Shown: positions 46,918 through 55,840 of the stretch, piece after piece
Layout of the letters: every line of letters starts with the position of its first letter
Numbering within the stretch: the first letter of the stretch is position 1
NCBI GenBank assembly: GCA_017522255.1
Contig: JAFWZP010000087.1
Coordinates: forward strand, 1-64,000
From: Bacteroidales bacterium
Lineage (GTDB): Bacteria > Bacteroidota > Bacteroidia > Bacteroidales > P3
DNA length: 64,000 nt
Direction of reading: 5' to 3'
Notes under the pieces: model-generated
The model's input: the letters and a program-made list of their open reading frames with translations, nothing else
Told to the model about the DNA's origin: nothing
Database searches by the model: none
Translations under genes and position numbers: made by a program

Positions 46918-48071
46918 CTTTTACTTTTGCCTTTTAACGCAGAAATATACATTATAGTATTCATAACTACAAAATATATTTCAAATAATGGTGCAAAATA
47001 CGCCACTTTGCCACCCTCCAACTTGTATTCGAGCTTGTGGCAACACACTATTTGCCACACTAATTTGAGCACCAAAACACCCGTTAGCATATATGTAAGC
47101 AAGCATAGTGGGCTTTCGGCAGTGATGTTTGTTGCCACAATAGCAGCCATGCTACCATAAAACAACAGCACACACAAAGGATAAATCGTCAACAATATTT
47201 TATCACCTATAGGATAGAATATCTGAGTAGACATACGTTTTGCTTTTTGCTGACACCATGCTTTGAATGTTGTTTTGGGTTCGCTAAGCACATACGAGTC
47301 GTTGGTAAGACACACACTTACATTATTTCGTGTTGCATTTTCGTTTACAAATATATCGTCGTCGCCATTAGGTATATGATAATGCTTTATAAAGCCCCCT
47401 TTTTGAAAGAAGAACGACTTGCGATAAGCCAAGTTTTTGCCACAAGCAGTATAGGGATTGCCAAGCAAAGCAAAGCCAAACGATGATGCAGTGTATGCCA
47501 AGTTGTCGTATCGTATAAAGGTGTTCAACAATCCTTTGGCCGACTTTACTCCACTATAGCCCATCACAAAATCGGTATCGGGACGATAGTTTTCCATCAT
47601 CTCGCTTATCCATGTAAAACTTTTGGGCACACAAGTGCATTCGGTAAGCAGTATAATATCGTTTTGTGCCGACTTAATACCAATAGACAAAGGAAACTTC
47701 TTATTCTTAAACATATTCACATCTTGCAAAAACTCCACCACTTTCAAGTTGGGATAGCTCTCCTTGTATGTCTTTAAAATAAATTTGGTATAGTCTTTCG
47801 ACACGTGGTCTATCACTATAACCTCGAAGTCGGGATAATCTTGTTCCAACAAATAAACCAAATTATCGCGCAAAGCTTCGGACTCATTTCTCACGGTAAG
47901 GACCACCGAAACGCCCGGTTTTTTTGTATTTTTGGGATACTTTTTACCTTTATAAAGGGCTATTCGCAGATAAAATAAGCCATAATAAAGCGAAAGCAAA
48001 ACAAAGCTAACAAGTAATATTATTAGCAAAACAAGTGTAAGTGTGTTTATTATCGTACCAAAGAAATTCAT
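46905..48071 (-). CDS. Membrane-bound family 2 glycosyltransferase
   Basis: 388 residues. An N-terminal helix (about 10-38) precedes a GT-A domain (VSVVLTVRNESEALRDNLVYLLEQDYPDFEVIVID), and two to three helices end the chain (about 290-370). The nucleotide-sugar metal site, usually D-x-D, reads LLTECTCVPKS here, so the second acidic residue is missing. GDDDIFVNENA is the acceptor-side acidic block. Substrate is unknown; likely roles are polysaccharide or glycolipid synthesis. It heads the 48071-44870 operon. Confidence 0.88.
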   Translation of the reverse strand: MNFFGTIINTLTLVLLIILLVSFVLLSLYYGLFYLRIALYKGKKYPKNTKKPGVSVVLTVRNESEALRDNLVYLLEQDYPDFEVIVIDHVSKDYTKFILKTYKESYPNLKVVEFLQDVNMFKNKKFPLSIGIKSAQNDIILLTECTCVPKSFTWISEMMENYRPDTDFVMGYSGVKSAKGLLNTFIRYDNLAYTASSFGFALLGNPYTACGKNLAYRKSFFFQKGGFIKHYHIPNGDDDIFVNENATRNNVSVCLTNDSYVLSEPKTTFKAWCQQKAKRMSTQIFYPIGDKILLTIYPLCVLLFYGSMAAIVATNITAESPLCLLTYMLTGVLVLKLVWQIVCCHKLEYKLEGGKVAYFAPLFEIYFVVMNTIMYISALKGKSKRWKQ

Positions 48072-48123
48072 ATCTCACAAAATTTTCAACTGCAAAATTA
48101 GAAAATTATTTCCAAAATAGTTG

Positions 48124-48131
48124 TATCTTTG
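48124..48131 (+). promoter_or_regulatory. -7 box of tgt
   Basis: TATCTTTG, 53 bp before the tgt start codon. No good -33 box is visible. Confidence 0.65.
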
Positions 48132-48184
48132 CAGTCAAATTTGACACGATTTATCAACGATGTTACTAACATTCTTATTTGAAA

Positions 48185-49315
48185 ATGAAGTTTAAAGCAA
48201 TAAAAACAGATATAGCTACAAAGGCACGAGCCGGCGAAATTACTACCGATCATGGCGTAATACCTACCCCTATTTTTATGCCTGTAGGCACCGTAGGCTC
48301 GGTAAAAGCAGTTCATCAACGCGAACTTACCAACGAGGTAAAAGCCAAAATAATATTGGGCAACACCTACCATCTATACCTTCGTCCGGGATTAGATGTG
48401 CTAAAAGCAGCCGGCGGACTGCAAAAGTTCAACGGTTGGAACAAACCAATACTTACCGACAGTGGCGGCTTTCAGGTATACTCGCTGTCGCACAACCGCA
48501 AGCTAAAAGAAGATGGCGTGATGTTTAGTTCGCACATCGATGGGTCGAAACACTTGTTTACACCCGAAAGAGTGATGGACATACAATGCGTTATAGGTGG
48601 CGACATTATTATGGCTTTTGACGAGTGTACCCCCTATCCTTGCGACTACAACTATGCCAAAAAGTCGATGCACATAACACACAATTGGCTCGACCGCTGT
48701 GTGAAACGTTTTCGCGAAACAGATCCCGTATACGACTATTCGCAAACACTATTCCCCATAGTGCAGGGTAGCGTATACCGCGACCTACGCAAACAATCGG
48801 CCGAAAAAATAGCATCGGTGGAATGCGAGGGAAATGCAATAGGCGGCCTATCGGTAGGCGAACCGGTAGAAGTAATGTATGAACTTACCGAACTGGTATG
48901 CGACATACTGCCCAAAGACAAGCCTCGCTACCTTATGGGTGTAGGCACTCCTATAAACATATTGGAAGGCATAGCACTGGGAGTGGATATGTTTGACTGT
49001 GTGATGCCAACACGCAACGGACGAAACGGCATGCTGTTTACATCGGAAGGTATAATGAACATGAAGAACGAAAAATGGGCTACCGACTTTTCGCCTATCG
49101 ACGAGAACGGCACCGCCGACGTAGACCACCTATACACCAAAGCATACCTACGCCACCTATTCAAAGCCAACGAAATATTGGCTATGCAAATAGCAAGCAT
49201 TCACAACCTAAGTTTCTACTTATGGTTGGTAGGCGAAGCACGCAAACATATAATAGATGGCGACTTTGCTCAATGGAAAGCCATGATGATACCACGCTTA
49301 GGCAACAGACTATAG
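48185..49315 (+). CDS. tgt: tRNA-guanine (queuine) transglycosylase, apparently lacking the zinc site
   Basis: 376 residues from the ATG at 48185 (a TTG two codons earlier is less likely). Conserved blocks are TDSGGFQVYSL, the catalytic-Asp region GGDIIMAFDEC, GGLSVGEP, and FDCVMPTRNGRNG. It swaps guanine-34 for preQ1/queuine in tRNAs with GUN anticodons. The C-terminal zinc motif (C-x-C-x2-C ... H) is not present: the region reads NGTADVDHLYTKAYLRHL with no cysteines, followed by ASIHNLSFYLWL. This seems to be the Bacteroidota form (from memory). A hairpin terminator follows. Confidence 0.95.
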   Translation: MKFKAIKTDIATKARAGEITTDHGVIPTPIFMPVGTVGSVKAVHQRELTNEVKAKIILGNTYHLYLRPGLDVLKAAGGLQKFNGWNKPILTDSGGFQVYSLSHNRKLKEDGVMFSSHIDGSKHLFTPERVMDIQCVIGGDIIMAFDECTPYPCDYNYAKKSMHITHNWLDRCVKRFRETDPVYDYSQTLFPIVQGSVYRDLRKQSAEKIASVECEGNAIGGLSVGEPVEVMYELTELVCDILPKDKPRYLMGVGTPINILEGIALGVDMFDCVMPTRNGRNGMLFTSEGIMNMKNEKWATDFSPIDENGTADVDHLYTKAYLRHLFKANEILAMQIASIHNLSFYLWLVGEARKHIIDGDFAQWKAMMIPRLGNRL

Positions 49316-49323
49316 GCAATTAA

Positions 49324-49371
49324 AGCATAGGCTGTTGGCTTTATTTGATTTAACTGCCAACAGCCTATGCT
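49324..49371. terminator. Bidirectional terminator between tgt and the symporter
   Basis: Perfect 16-bp stem AGCATAGGCTGTTGGC (49324-49339) with GCCAACAGCCTATGCT (49356-49371), between convergent genes. Confidence 0.85.
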
Positions 49372-49373
49372 GT

Positions 49374-50828
49374 TTATTCTTTAGTTGTATCGTTCTGCTC
49401 CCAATAATCGGCATCCTTTATATTCAAATCTTTGGGCGAAAACACCGGTTCTTTACCCTCCTTCTTTTGTCGCTCGTAGCTATACAAAGTGCGTATGGCT
49501 TTTGGGAACAATAGTAGTATGGCAAACATATTAATCCAAGCCATCATTCCCACACCCAAGTCGCCAAACTTCCACGCAAGCGTCGACTCGTTGAACGACC
49601 CATACAAAGTAGACACCAACAAACAAATCCTCAAAAACCATATTCCCGGCTTGGATGTTTTGCCAAACAAATATACAAGACCCGTTTCGGCATAATAATA
49701 GTAAGCCATAAGAGTGGTGAAAGCAAAAAACAACAAAGCAAAAGCAATAAAGGCATTACCCACATTAGGCATTATGGTAGACACCGCAGCCTGGGTATAC
49801 GACACACTTGTTTCGGTAAGATGAGGAGCGTTTTGCACTATCATGGTTCCGGTATTTTCGTCGATAACATTATACATGCCGGTCGAAAGTATCATCACCG
49901 CCGTGGCAGTGCATACCAACAAGGTATCGATATAAACCGAAAACGATTGTACCAACCCCTGCTTTACAGGATGCGACACCTTGGCAGCAGCGGCCACTAT
50001 AGCTCCCGAACCTTGTCCGGCCTCGTTGGAATAAACGCCACGTTTGACACCCCACATTATAGTATTGCCCACTATGGCACCAAAAGCAGCTTCGAAACCA
50101 AAAGCACTACGAATCATAAGAGCAAAGGTTTCGGGCACACGCTCATAATTAACTACCAAGACCACCAATGCCACCACCACATACACCACAGCCATAACCG
50201 GTGCCACCACTTGAGCCACATGAGCTATACGCTTTACACCTCCTATGATAACCAACCCCAACAGCACCATAACCACAACACCTATTATTATAGGCTCTAT
50301 GCCGAAAGCGTTGTAAAAAGCAGTGGCAATGGTATTGGACTGCACCGTGGGCATAAACAAACCAACACCCACCACCGAGCAAAGAGCAAACACCGCACCC
50401 AACCATTTGCACTTCAAGCCTTTCTTTATATAATAGGCAGGACCTCCACGAAACTCGTCGCCCTGCTTTTCTTTATATATCTGTGCCAACGTAGATTCCA
50501 CAAAAGCAGTGCCGGCACCAAAGAATGCTATAATCCACATCCACACTATGGCACCGGGACCACCAAAAGCTATGGCTGTGGCCACTCCCGCAATATTGCC
50601 GGTGCCTACCCTACCCGATAAAGTCATGGCAAAAGCCTGAAAAGACGAGATTCCAACCTTTTGCTCGCGACTATCCTTAAACAACAATTTCACCATCTCC
50701 TTGAAATGTCGCACTTGAACAAAACGAGTAAGAATAGAAAACAACAAACCTGCAGCCAAGCAGACAATCACAAACAGCGGACTCCATATAACGTCCACAA
50801 CAGCCGAAACAATATCTTCAAATGTCAT
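49374..50828 (-). CDS. Sodium:alanine/glycine symporter, AGCS family
   Basis: 484 residues from the start at 50828 (MTFEDIVSAVVDVIWSP). A longer frame to 50873 is ruled out because the promoter -7 box lies at 50870-50863. About ten to eleven helices. AGCS signatures: SFQAFAMTLSGRVGTGNIAGVATAIAFGGPGAIVWMW, EFRGGPAYYIKKGL, and NEAGQGSGAIVAAAAKVSHPVKQG. It imports alanine or glycine with sodium. Confidence 0.95.
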   Translation of the reverse strand: MTFEDIVSAVVDVIWSPLFVIVCLAAGLLFSILTRFVQVRHFKEMVKLLFKDSREQKVGISSFQAFAMTLSGRVGTGNIAGVATAIAFGGPGAIVWMWIIAFFGAGTAFVESTLAQIYKEKQGDEFRGGPAYYIKKGLKCKWLGAVFALCSVVGVGLFMPTVQSNTIATAFYNAFGIEPIIIGVVVMVLLGLVIIGGVKRIAHVAQVVAPVMAVVYVVVALVVLVVNYERVPETFALMIRSAFGFEAAFGAIVGNTIMWGVKRGVYSNEAGQGSGAIVAAAAKVSHPVKQGLVQSFSVYIDTLLVCTATAVMILSTGMYNVIDENTGTMIVQNAPHLTETSVSYTQAAVSTIMPNVGNAFIAFALLFFAFTTLMAYYYYAETGLVYLFGKTSKPGIWFLRICLLVSTLYGSFNESTLAWKFGDLGVGMMAWINMFAILLLFPKAIRTLYSYERQKKEGKEPVFSPKDLNIKDADYWEQNDTTKE

Positions 50829-50862
50829 ATAATAAGATTTATATTTAATATGTGTCAATTTG

Positions 50863-50870
50863 CAAAGATA
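50863..50870 (-). promoter_or_regulatory. -7 box of the AGCS symporter gene
   Basis: The minus strand reads TATCTTTG; transcription should start near 50856, 28 bp before the chosen start codon. Confidence 0.7.
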
Positions 50871-50922
50871 CAAAATCTTTGGCTATTATAACAAATGTAG
50901 ACACAAATAAGCACCACAATCA

Positions 50923-50953
50923 TTGCCTTTTTTAAAATAATTGAGTATCTTTG
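50923..50953 (+). promoter_or_regulatory. Promoter of the NifX-like gene
   Basis: TTG (50923-50925) and TATCTTTG (50946-50953) are 20 bases apart. Confidence 0.7.
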
Positions 50954-51047
50954 CATATCGTTTGCAACACACGAACATTGCATTAAGCAAATGATATATA
51001 ACAAAATCGATAAATAATAATACAAATAAATAAGAAGGAATAAAGAG

Positions 51048-51449
51048 ATGAAAGTAGCAGTAACACACGAAAACGGACAAATATTCGGTCATTTTGGTCG
51101 CACCGAAACATTTAAAGTTTACGAAATAGAAAACGGACAAATAGTGTCGTCGCAAGTGGTAGGCACCGACGGACAAGGCCATGGAGCATTGGCTATAATA
51201 CTAAACGATATGCAAATAGATGCCCTTATATGCGGAGGCATTGGCGGAGGAGCACAAGCAGCATTAGCCCAATTGGGAATAAAACTTTATGGTGGTTGCC
51301 AAGGCAGCTGCGACGATGCAGTGCAAGCACTTATAGAAGGCAAACTTGACTACAACCCCAACGTACAATGCAACCATCACCACCACGAACACGGCGGCGA
51401 AGGACACACATGCGGCAGCCACGGTTGCGGCAGCGGACACTGCCACTAA
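51048..51449 (+). CDS. NifX/NifB-type (dinitrogenase iron-molybdenum cofactor family) protein with His/Cys-rich tail
   Basis: 133 residues. Residues 1-105 are the compact Nif_X/NafY fold (VAVTHENGQIFGHFGRTETFKVYEIENGQI; LICGGIGGGAQAALAQLGIKLYGG). The last 28 residues are a metal-binding tail with nine His and several Cys (CNHHHHEHGGEGHTCGSHGC). No nitrogenase genes are present, so the likely role is carrying an iron-sulphur or other metal cofactor, not nitrogen fixation. It is a single gene with its own promoter, divergent from the symporter. Confidence 0.9.
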   Translation: MKVAVTHENGQIFGHFGRTETFKVYEIENGQIVSSQVVGTDGQGHGALAIILNDMQIDALICGGIGGGAQAALAQLGIKLYGGCQGSCDDAVQALIEGKLDYNPNVQCNHHHHEHGGEGHTCGSHGCGSGHCH

Positions 51450-51635
51450 TAATTAACGCATAGTACTTGCCTTTAGCTTATGGCTATCAACAATCAATCC
51501 AAAGCTAAACAATAGTAAAGATAACACATTAAGGCAACGAAACTATATACTAAGTTTCGTTGTCTTTTTGCTTTACCCCTACCCCAAAAGTTATCCCTGC
51601 CCACTATAAAACTTATTTTTGCCCACTGCAAAAGT

Positions 51636-51656
51636 ATATCCCAAGGTTTGGGACGA
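51636..51656. repeat. Single 21-bp unit of the 3457 array family
   Basis: ATATCCCAAGGTTTGGGACGA, preceded by AAAAGT as at 3451. A palindrome TTTTGC/GCAAAA (51617-51622, 51628-51633) is centred 21 bp before it. Confidence 0.75.
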
Positions 51657-51801
51657 ATATTCGGTGTGTAGAAACATGCCGCGGCACGTCTCTCTTATAT
51701 TTGGCATTTTGGAGACGCACCACGGCACGTCTGTACGATCGGGGGTGTTAATTACTATTCCTAATGCCCCTTAAAATTTCACCTTCATACTATCCACAAA
51801 A

Positions 51802-51885
51802 AAAATGGGTACCTATTTTACTTCTGATGGGTACCCATTTTGGGGTAAAAATAGTACCCATTTCCAAAAAATATAGTACTATGTA
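51802..51885. repeat. Four GTAC-centred palindromes at 22/23-bp spacing
   Basis: GTAC occurs at 51809, 51831, 51854 and 51876 (steps 22, 23, 22), in contexts AATGGGTACCTATTT, GATGGGTACCCATTTT, AATAGTACCCATTT and ATATAGTACTATG. The rest of 51450-52157 shows no gene. Confidence 0.85.
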
Positions 51886-52157
51886 AACCAAAATATAGTG
51901 GGAATATGAAAACAGAAGAATACCCGGCACACAACCGGATTGAATACCAGCACCTTTCATCTTTTAACACAAACACTTTCCTTCTGCAAAAACAAACACA
52001 CCTTGCCCCTATGAGGCAAAAAAGCCCTGTTGCAACGTGTTATTGCAAATGTTAAAATAAAGTTCTTGCAATGATGCTGCAATACCACATACAAGACATT
52101 GAAACGTTTCAATAAAAAATATTTTCAAAAACATTCGTATTATTCCAAAAATATATG

Positions 52158-52165
52158 TAACTTTG
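52158..52165 (+). promoter_or_regulatory. -7 box of the BspA-like gene
   Basis: TAACTTTG; the predicted transcript starts near 52172 and has a leader of about 405 nt. Confidence 0.75.
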
Positions 52166-52171
52166 CACTCA

Positions 52172-52576
52172 CAAACAAATAAGTAAACAATATGTAACAA
52201 CGTAAAAATAAATATAATAAACATAGTATAAACATAGAGCTTGGTGCTCTTATTCTCATACCGAAATAGTCTGCTAAACTAAATCACAACGAGAATAAGA
52301 CGGCATGGAGTTCACGCCTGATAGGGCGTGAATTTTCGTGTACTTATTATTTGTTGTAAGGATATTTAGCAGACATCCCCGGTATAAAATAAGGAAGTAT
52401 TTTCGAAAGACTCACGCCTTTCTTTGTACCCCTTATTTACGGAATATCTGCCGAAAAGCTCATAAAAAACAAAATTTTATGTATAAATTAAATTTCAATT
52501 TCACAAGCAAAACGATGCCAAATGGGGCATACAAAGAATTTATTTCAAACAATCAAAACAAGAAAGGAGGTATAAG
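52172..52576 (+). promoter_or_regulatory. Long pseudoknotted 5' leader with strong Shine-Dalgarno site
   Basis: Pairing blocks in order: A CTTATTCTC (52249-52257), C ATACCG (52258-52263), B GTCTGCTAAA (52269-52278), A' GAGAATAAG (52291-52299), hairpin TTCACGCC/GGCGTGAA (52311-52318, 52325-52332) with TTTT after it, B' TTTAGCAGAC (52365-52374), C' CGGTAT (52380-52385). B/B' and C/C' are nested and A/A' crosses them, giving a pseudoknot. Later AAATAAGG (52387-52394) pairs with CCTTATTT (52431-52438), and TCACGCC (52412-52418) could compete for GGCGTGA. AAAGGAGG (52563-52570) sits 6 bases before the ATG, rare in this phylum. No known riboswitch class was recognised. Confidence 0.65.
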
Positions 52577-55500
52577 ATGAAAAAGGTATTATTATCTTTA
52601 GTTCTTACAATTAGCACAATGTTCTCATCTGTATGGGCATACGAAGTCGATTTTACTGCTACAGCACCTTCGGGACAAACATTGTATTTTTATATTACTA
52701 CACACACATCACAATATAGTAGCGTAAGTGTTGCCGGCTGGGATGTATATAACGGTGATTCAATATCAATTATAGGTAATTTGGTAATTCCATCATCTGT
52801 TACTTATAATGGCATGATTTATAGTGTTACTACTATTAATGAAGGAGCTTTCCAAGGTGGTAGAGATTTAACCTCCATAACTATTCCTAATAGTATTACT
52901 TCTATTGAACATGCTGCTTTCGCTGGTTGTACCGGATTAACCTCCATAACTATTCCTAATTCGGTTACTTTTATTGGGGAATATGCTTTCAATGGTTGTA
53001 CCGGTTTAACATCTGTATCTATTCCTAATTCGGTTACTACTATTGAATATCATACTTTTGAAGGTTGTACCGGTTTAACCTCGGTTACTATTCCTAATAG
53101 TGTTACTACTATTGAAAGTTCTGCTTTCGAAGGTTGTACCGGTTTAACCTCAGTTACTATTCCTAATAGCGTTACTACTATTGGAGGTTGGGCTTTCGAT
53201 GGTGTCATTAATATCGTTTATTATGGCACAGCAACGGACTATAATAATTGGGGAGCAATGTATAGAAATAAATATTATGAAAATGGTTTCTTGTACGAAG
53301 ATAGTACAAAAACAATATTGTTGAAATATGTTGGCACAGATACGAATGTTACTATTCCTAATAGCGTTACTACTATTGGAGGTTCTGCTTTTGCTGGTTG
53401 TAGCGGTTTAACCTCAGTTACTATTCCTAATAGTGTAGATACAATTGGATACTATGCGTTCTCTAATACCGGTCTTACTTCTATCACTATCCCGGAAAAT
53501 GTAAAATATGTTGGTGGTACAGCTTTTGGTAATTACGGAAGCGAAATTCCTTCTTCTCTTACTACCGTAGTATGGAATGCCAAAGATGCTACTATTGGAA
53601 CTGATAATTACGGTAACGCATATTCTCCATTTTATGGTTGCTCCAATATATCTACTGTAACTTTTGGCGATTCGGTAAGAGTTATTCCTCACTATTTTTT
53701 TAGAAATTGTACCGGTTTAACCTCGGTTACTATTGGAAATAGTGTTACTACTATTGGAGGTTCTGCTTTTGCTGGTTGTACCGGTTTAACCTCGGTTACT
53801 CTACCAAATAGTGTAGATACAATTGGAGCTCAGGCGTTCTATAATACCGGTCTTACATCCATTACTATTCCGGAAAATGTAAAATATATTGGATATGATG
53901 CATTTGGTGTTGATGGATATGACATCCAATCTTCTCTTACCACCGTGGTATGGAATGCCAAGAATGCCTCTTTTTATAATGATGGTTGGAATAATTATTC
54001 ACCTTTTGAGGGTTGCAGTAATATATCTACTGTAACTTTTGGCGATTCAGTCAGAGTTATTTATGACGATCTTTTCAATGATATTGCATCAAATATAACA
54101 CCAAATGTATATTATGGCAGAGATATTGAAAGCTGGATCAATATAGAGAGACAAGAAATTTTTCAAGATCGGGGAGGATTGTTTCGCTATACAAATTACA
54201 ATTTATATATAAATAATCAGTTGGTTAGAAACTTGGTTATTCCCAATACGATTGATACAATACAAGATTATACATTTTATCACTGTAATAGCATACAATC
54301 TGTAACCATACCGGAACACATTGAGTTTATAGGAAGATACGCATTTTTTTGCCCGAACATAAATTCATTAACATGGAATGCTATAAACTGTAATTTAGAG
54401 GGCCAAATTTTTGGAGACTATAACGCATTAAACATAACTAGCTTAGTTTTAGGAGACTCAGTACAAGTAATTCCTGATGAAGCATTTGTAGTTTTGGGTA
54501 TAACAAATGTAAACTTACCGGCATCTCTAACTACTATTGGAGCTTATGCTTTTCTCGGATGTGTAAATCTTGCATCTATCACAATACCATCGCAGGTAAC
54601 AACAATAGGAAATGGTGCATTTGCTGAATGTGGTAATCTAAGAAGTATAACAATGGAACCAACGGTGCCTCCTACAATTTATACAGGTACATTTGATGAG
54701 GTAGGAACGGGTGTAAGAGTAAATGTGCCATGTGGTACAGTGGAAGACTATAGTTCGGCTCCTTTCTGGTTCAACTTCTCTAATATCAGACAGTCAAGCG
54801 AATGCTTTAGAACTATAACAGTAATAAGTTTAAATACCTCGCAAGGTACAGTATTGGGTAGTGGCTCATACGAATATGGAAGTACTGCCACAATAGCTGC
54901 CATACCAAAGAGCGGTTATCAGTTCTATCAATGGAACGATGGCGATGTAAGCAATCCTCGTAGTTTGGTAGTGTCGAGCGATTCGTCGTTTATTGCTACA
55001 TTCTCGTCAATTACAACCGGCGGTGGCTTAGTACACGACACTTTGTATGTGGACAGATACATCTACGACACTATTTATACAACAGTTCACGATACTGTAA
55101 GCAACAACATTTACGATACTGTAATTATAACAAACTACGATACTATCATCAACACCGTTTATGATACAATAATAACCACAATTAATGATACAGTTACTAT
55201 AACTCAGTATGATACTATCATCAACACCGTTTACGATACTGTTATCAATACCGTTTACGACACGATAACAGTATCCGAAACATACTATACATTAGATGTA
55301 ACATCTACCAACTCGGCACAAGGAATAGGAGCAGGCGGTGGCAGCTATCCTTCGGGCTGTGTGGTAACTATAGTAGGTCTGCCAATGGAAGGCTACCGCT
55401 TTGTAAGTTGGAACGATGGCAACACCGACAATCCACGCCAAATAACCATAAGCGAAAATGCATCTTATGTGGCTAATTTCAGCACCGTGGATATAGAAGA

Positions 55501-55729
55501 AGCACCCGAAGTGCAAAATCTAAGTGTTTACCCCAACCCTACCAACGGAGTTGTAACAATATCGGAATACGATGTAAATAAAGTAGAAATCTACGATGGA
55601 GTAGGTAAAAAAGTAAAAGAATACACCTCACAACGAGTATTGGATTTATCCGATTTATCATCAGGAGAATATATATTGCGAATTACATTGCCACAAGGCG
55701 TAGCAGTTCGCAGAGTAGTAAAACGATAA
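52577..55729 (+). CDS. BspA-like leucine-rich repeat surface protein with T9SS sorting domain
   Basis: 1050 residues. Signal peptide MKKVLLSLVLTISTMFSSVWA. BspA/LRR_5 repeats of about 23 residues (GCTGLTSVTIPNSVTTIGxxAF) fill about 70-720. An InlB-type beta repeat lies at about 745-815 (GSYEYGSTATIAAIPKSGYQFYQWNDG), then nine octapeptides of the form YDT[IV]xxTV at about 830-901, a second InlB-like repeat, and a T9SS sorting domain from about 975 (VYPNPTNGVVTIS to RRVVKR). It is exported and surface-attached; related BspA proteins bind host or bacterial surfaces. Translation should be efficient thanks to the strong ribosome site. Confidence 0.92.
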   Translation: MKKVLLSLVLTISTMFSSVWAYEVDFTATAPSGQTLYFYITTHTSQYSSVSVAGWDVYNGDSISIIGNLVIPSSVTYNGMIYSVTTINEGAFQGGRDLTSITIPNSITSIEHAAFAGCTGLTSITIPNSVTFIGEYAFNGCTGLTSVSIPNSVTTIEYHTFEGCTGLTSVTIPNSVTTIESSAFEGCTGLTSVTIPNSVTTIGGWAFDGVINIVYYGTATDYNNWGAMYRNKYYENGFLYEDSTKTILLKYVGTDTNVTIPNSVTTIGGSAFAGCSGLTSVTIPNSVDTIGYYAFSNTGLTSITIPENVKYVGGTAFGNYGSEIPSSLTTVVWNAKDATIGTDNYGNAYSPFYGCSNISTVTFGDSVRVIPHYFFRNCTGLTSVTIGNSVTTIGGSAFAGCTGLTSVTLPNSVDTIGAQAFYNTGLTSITIPENVKYIGYDAFGVDGYDIQSSLTTVVWNAKNASFYNDGWNNYSPFEGCSNISTVTFGDSVRVIYDDLFNDIASNITPNVYYGRDIESWINIERQEIFQDRGGLFRYTNYNLYINNQLVRNLVIPNTIDTIQDYTFYHCNSIQSVTIPEHIEFIGRYAFFCPNINSLTWNAINCNLEGQIFGDYNALNITSLVLGDSVQVIPDEAFVVLGITNVNLPASLTTIGAYAFLGCVNLASITIPSQVTTIGNGAFAECGNLRSITMEPTVPPTIYTGTFDEVGTGVRVNVPCGTVEDYSSAPFWFNFSNIRQSSECFRTITVISLNTSQGTVLGSGSYEYGSTATIAAIPKSGYQFYQWNDGDVSNPRSLVVSSDSSFIATFSSITTGGGLVHDTLYVDRYIYDTIYTTVHDTVSNNIYDTVIITNYDTIINTVYDTIITTINDTVTITQYDTIINTVYDTVINTVYDTITVSETYYTLDVTSTNSAQGIGAGGGSYPSGCVVTIVGLPMEGYRFVSWNDGNTDNPRQITISENASYVANFSTVDIEEAPEVQNLSVYPNPTNGVVTISEYDVNKVEIYDGVGKKVKEYTSQRVLDLSDLSSGEYILRITLPQGVAVRRVVKR

Positions 55730-55803
55730 CAATAATGGCAAAAAGCTTATTTACAACTACTGTAATGTGTAATTAAAAAGTTATCTACCCATTAAATAAA
55801 CAA

Positions 55804-55835
55804 AAAAAGGATGCCTTCTGTTTGGCATCCTTTTT
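55804..55835. terminator. Bidirectional terminator between BspA-like gene and ettA
   Basis: Perfect stem AAAAAGGATGCC (55804-55815) with GGCATCCTTTTT (55824-55835) between converging genes. Confidence 0.92.
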
Positions 55836-55840
55836 GTATA

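Noticed and set aside
51048..51449. Nitrogen-fixation gene
   Set aside because: NifX-fold proteins are common in non-fixing anaerobes and no nif structural gene is nearby.
52338..52580. 80-codon ORF covering the BspA leader
   Set aside because: Its first half lies inside the structured leader; only the last 33 codons (from 52481) were kept as a possible leader peptide.
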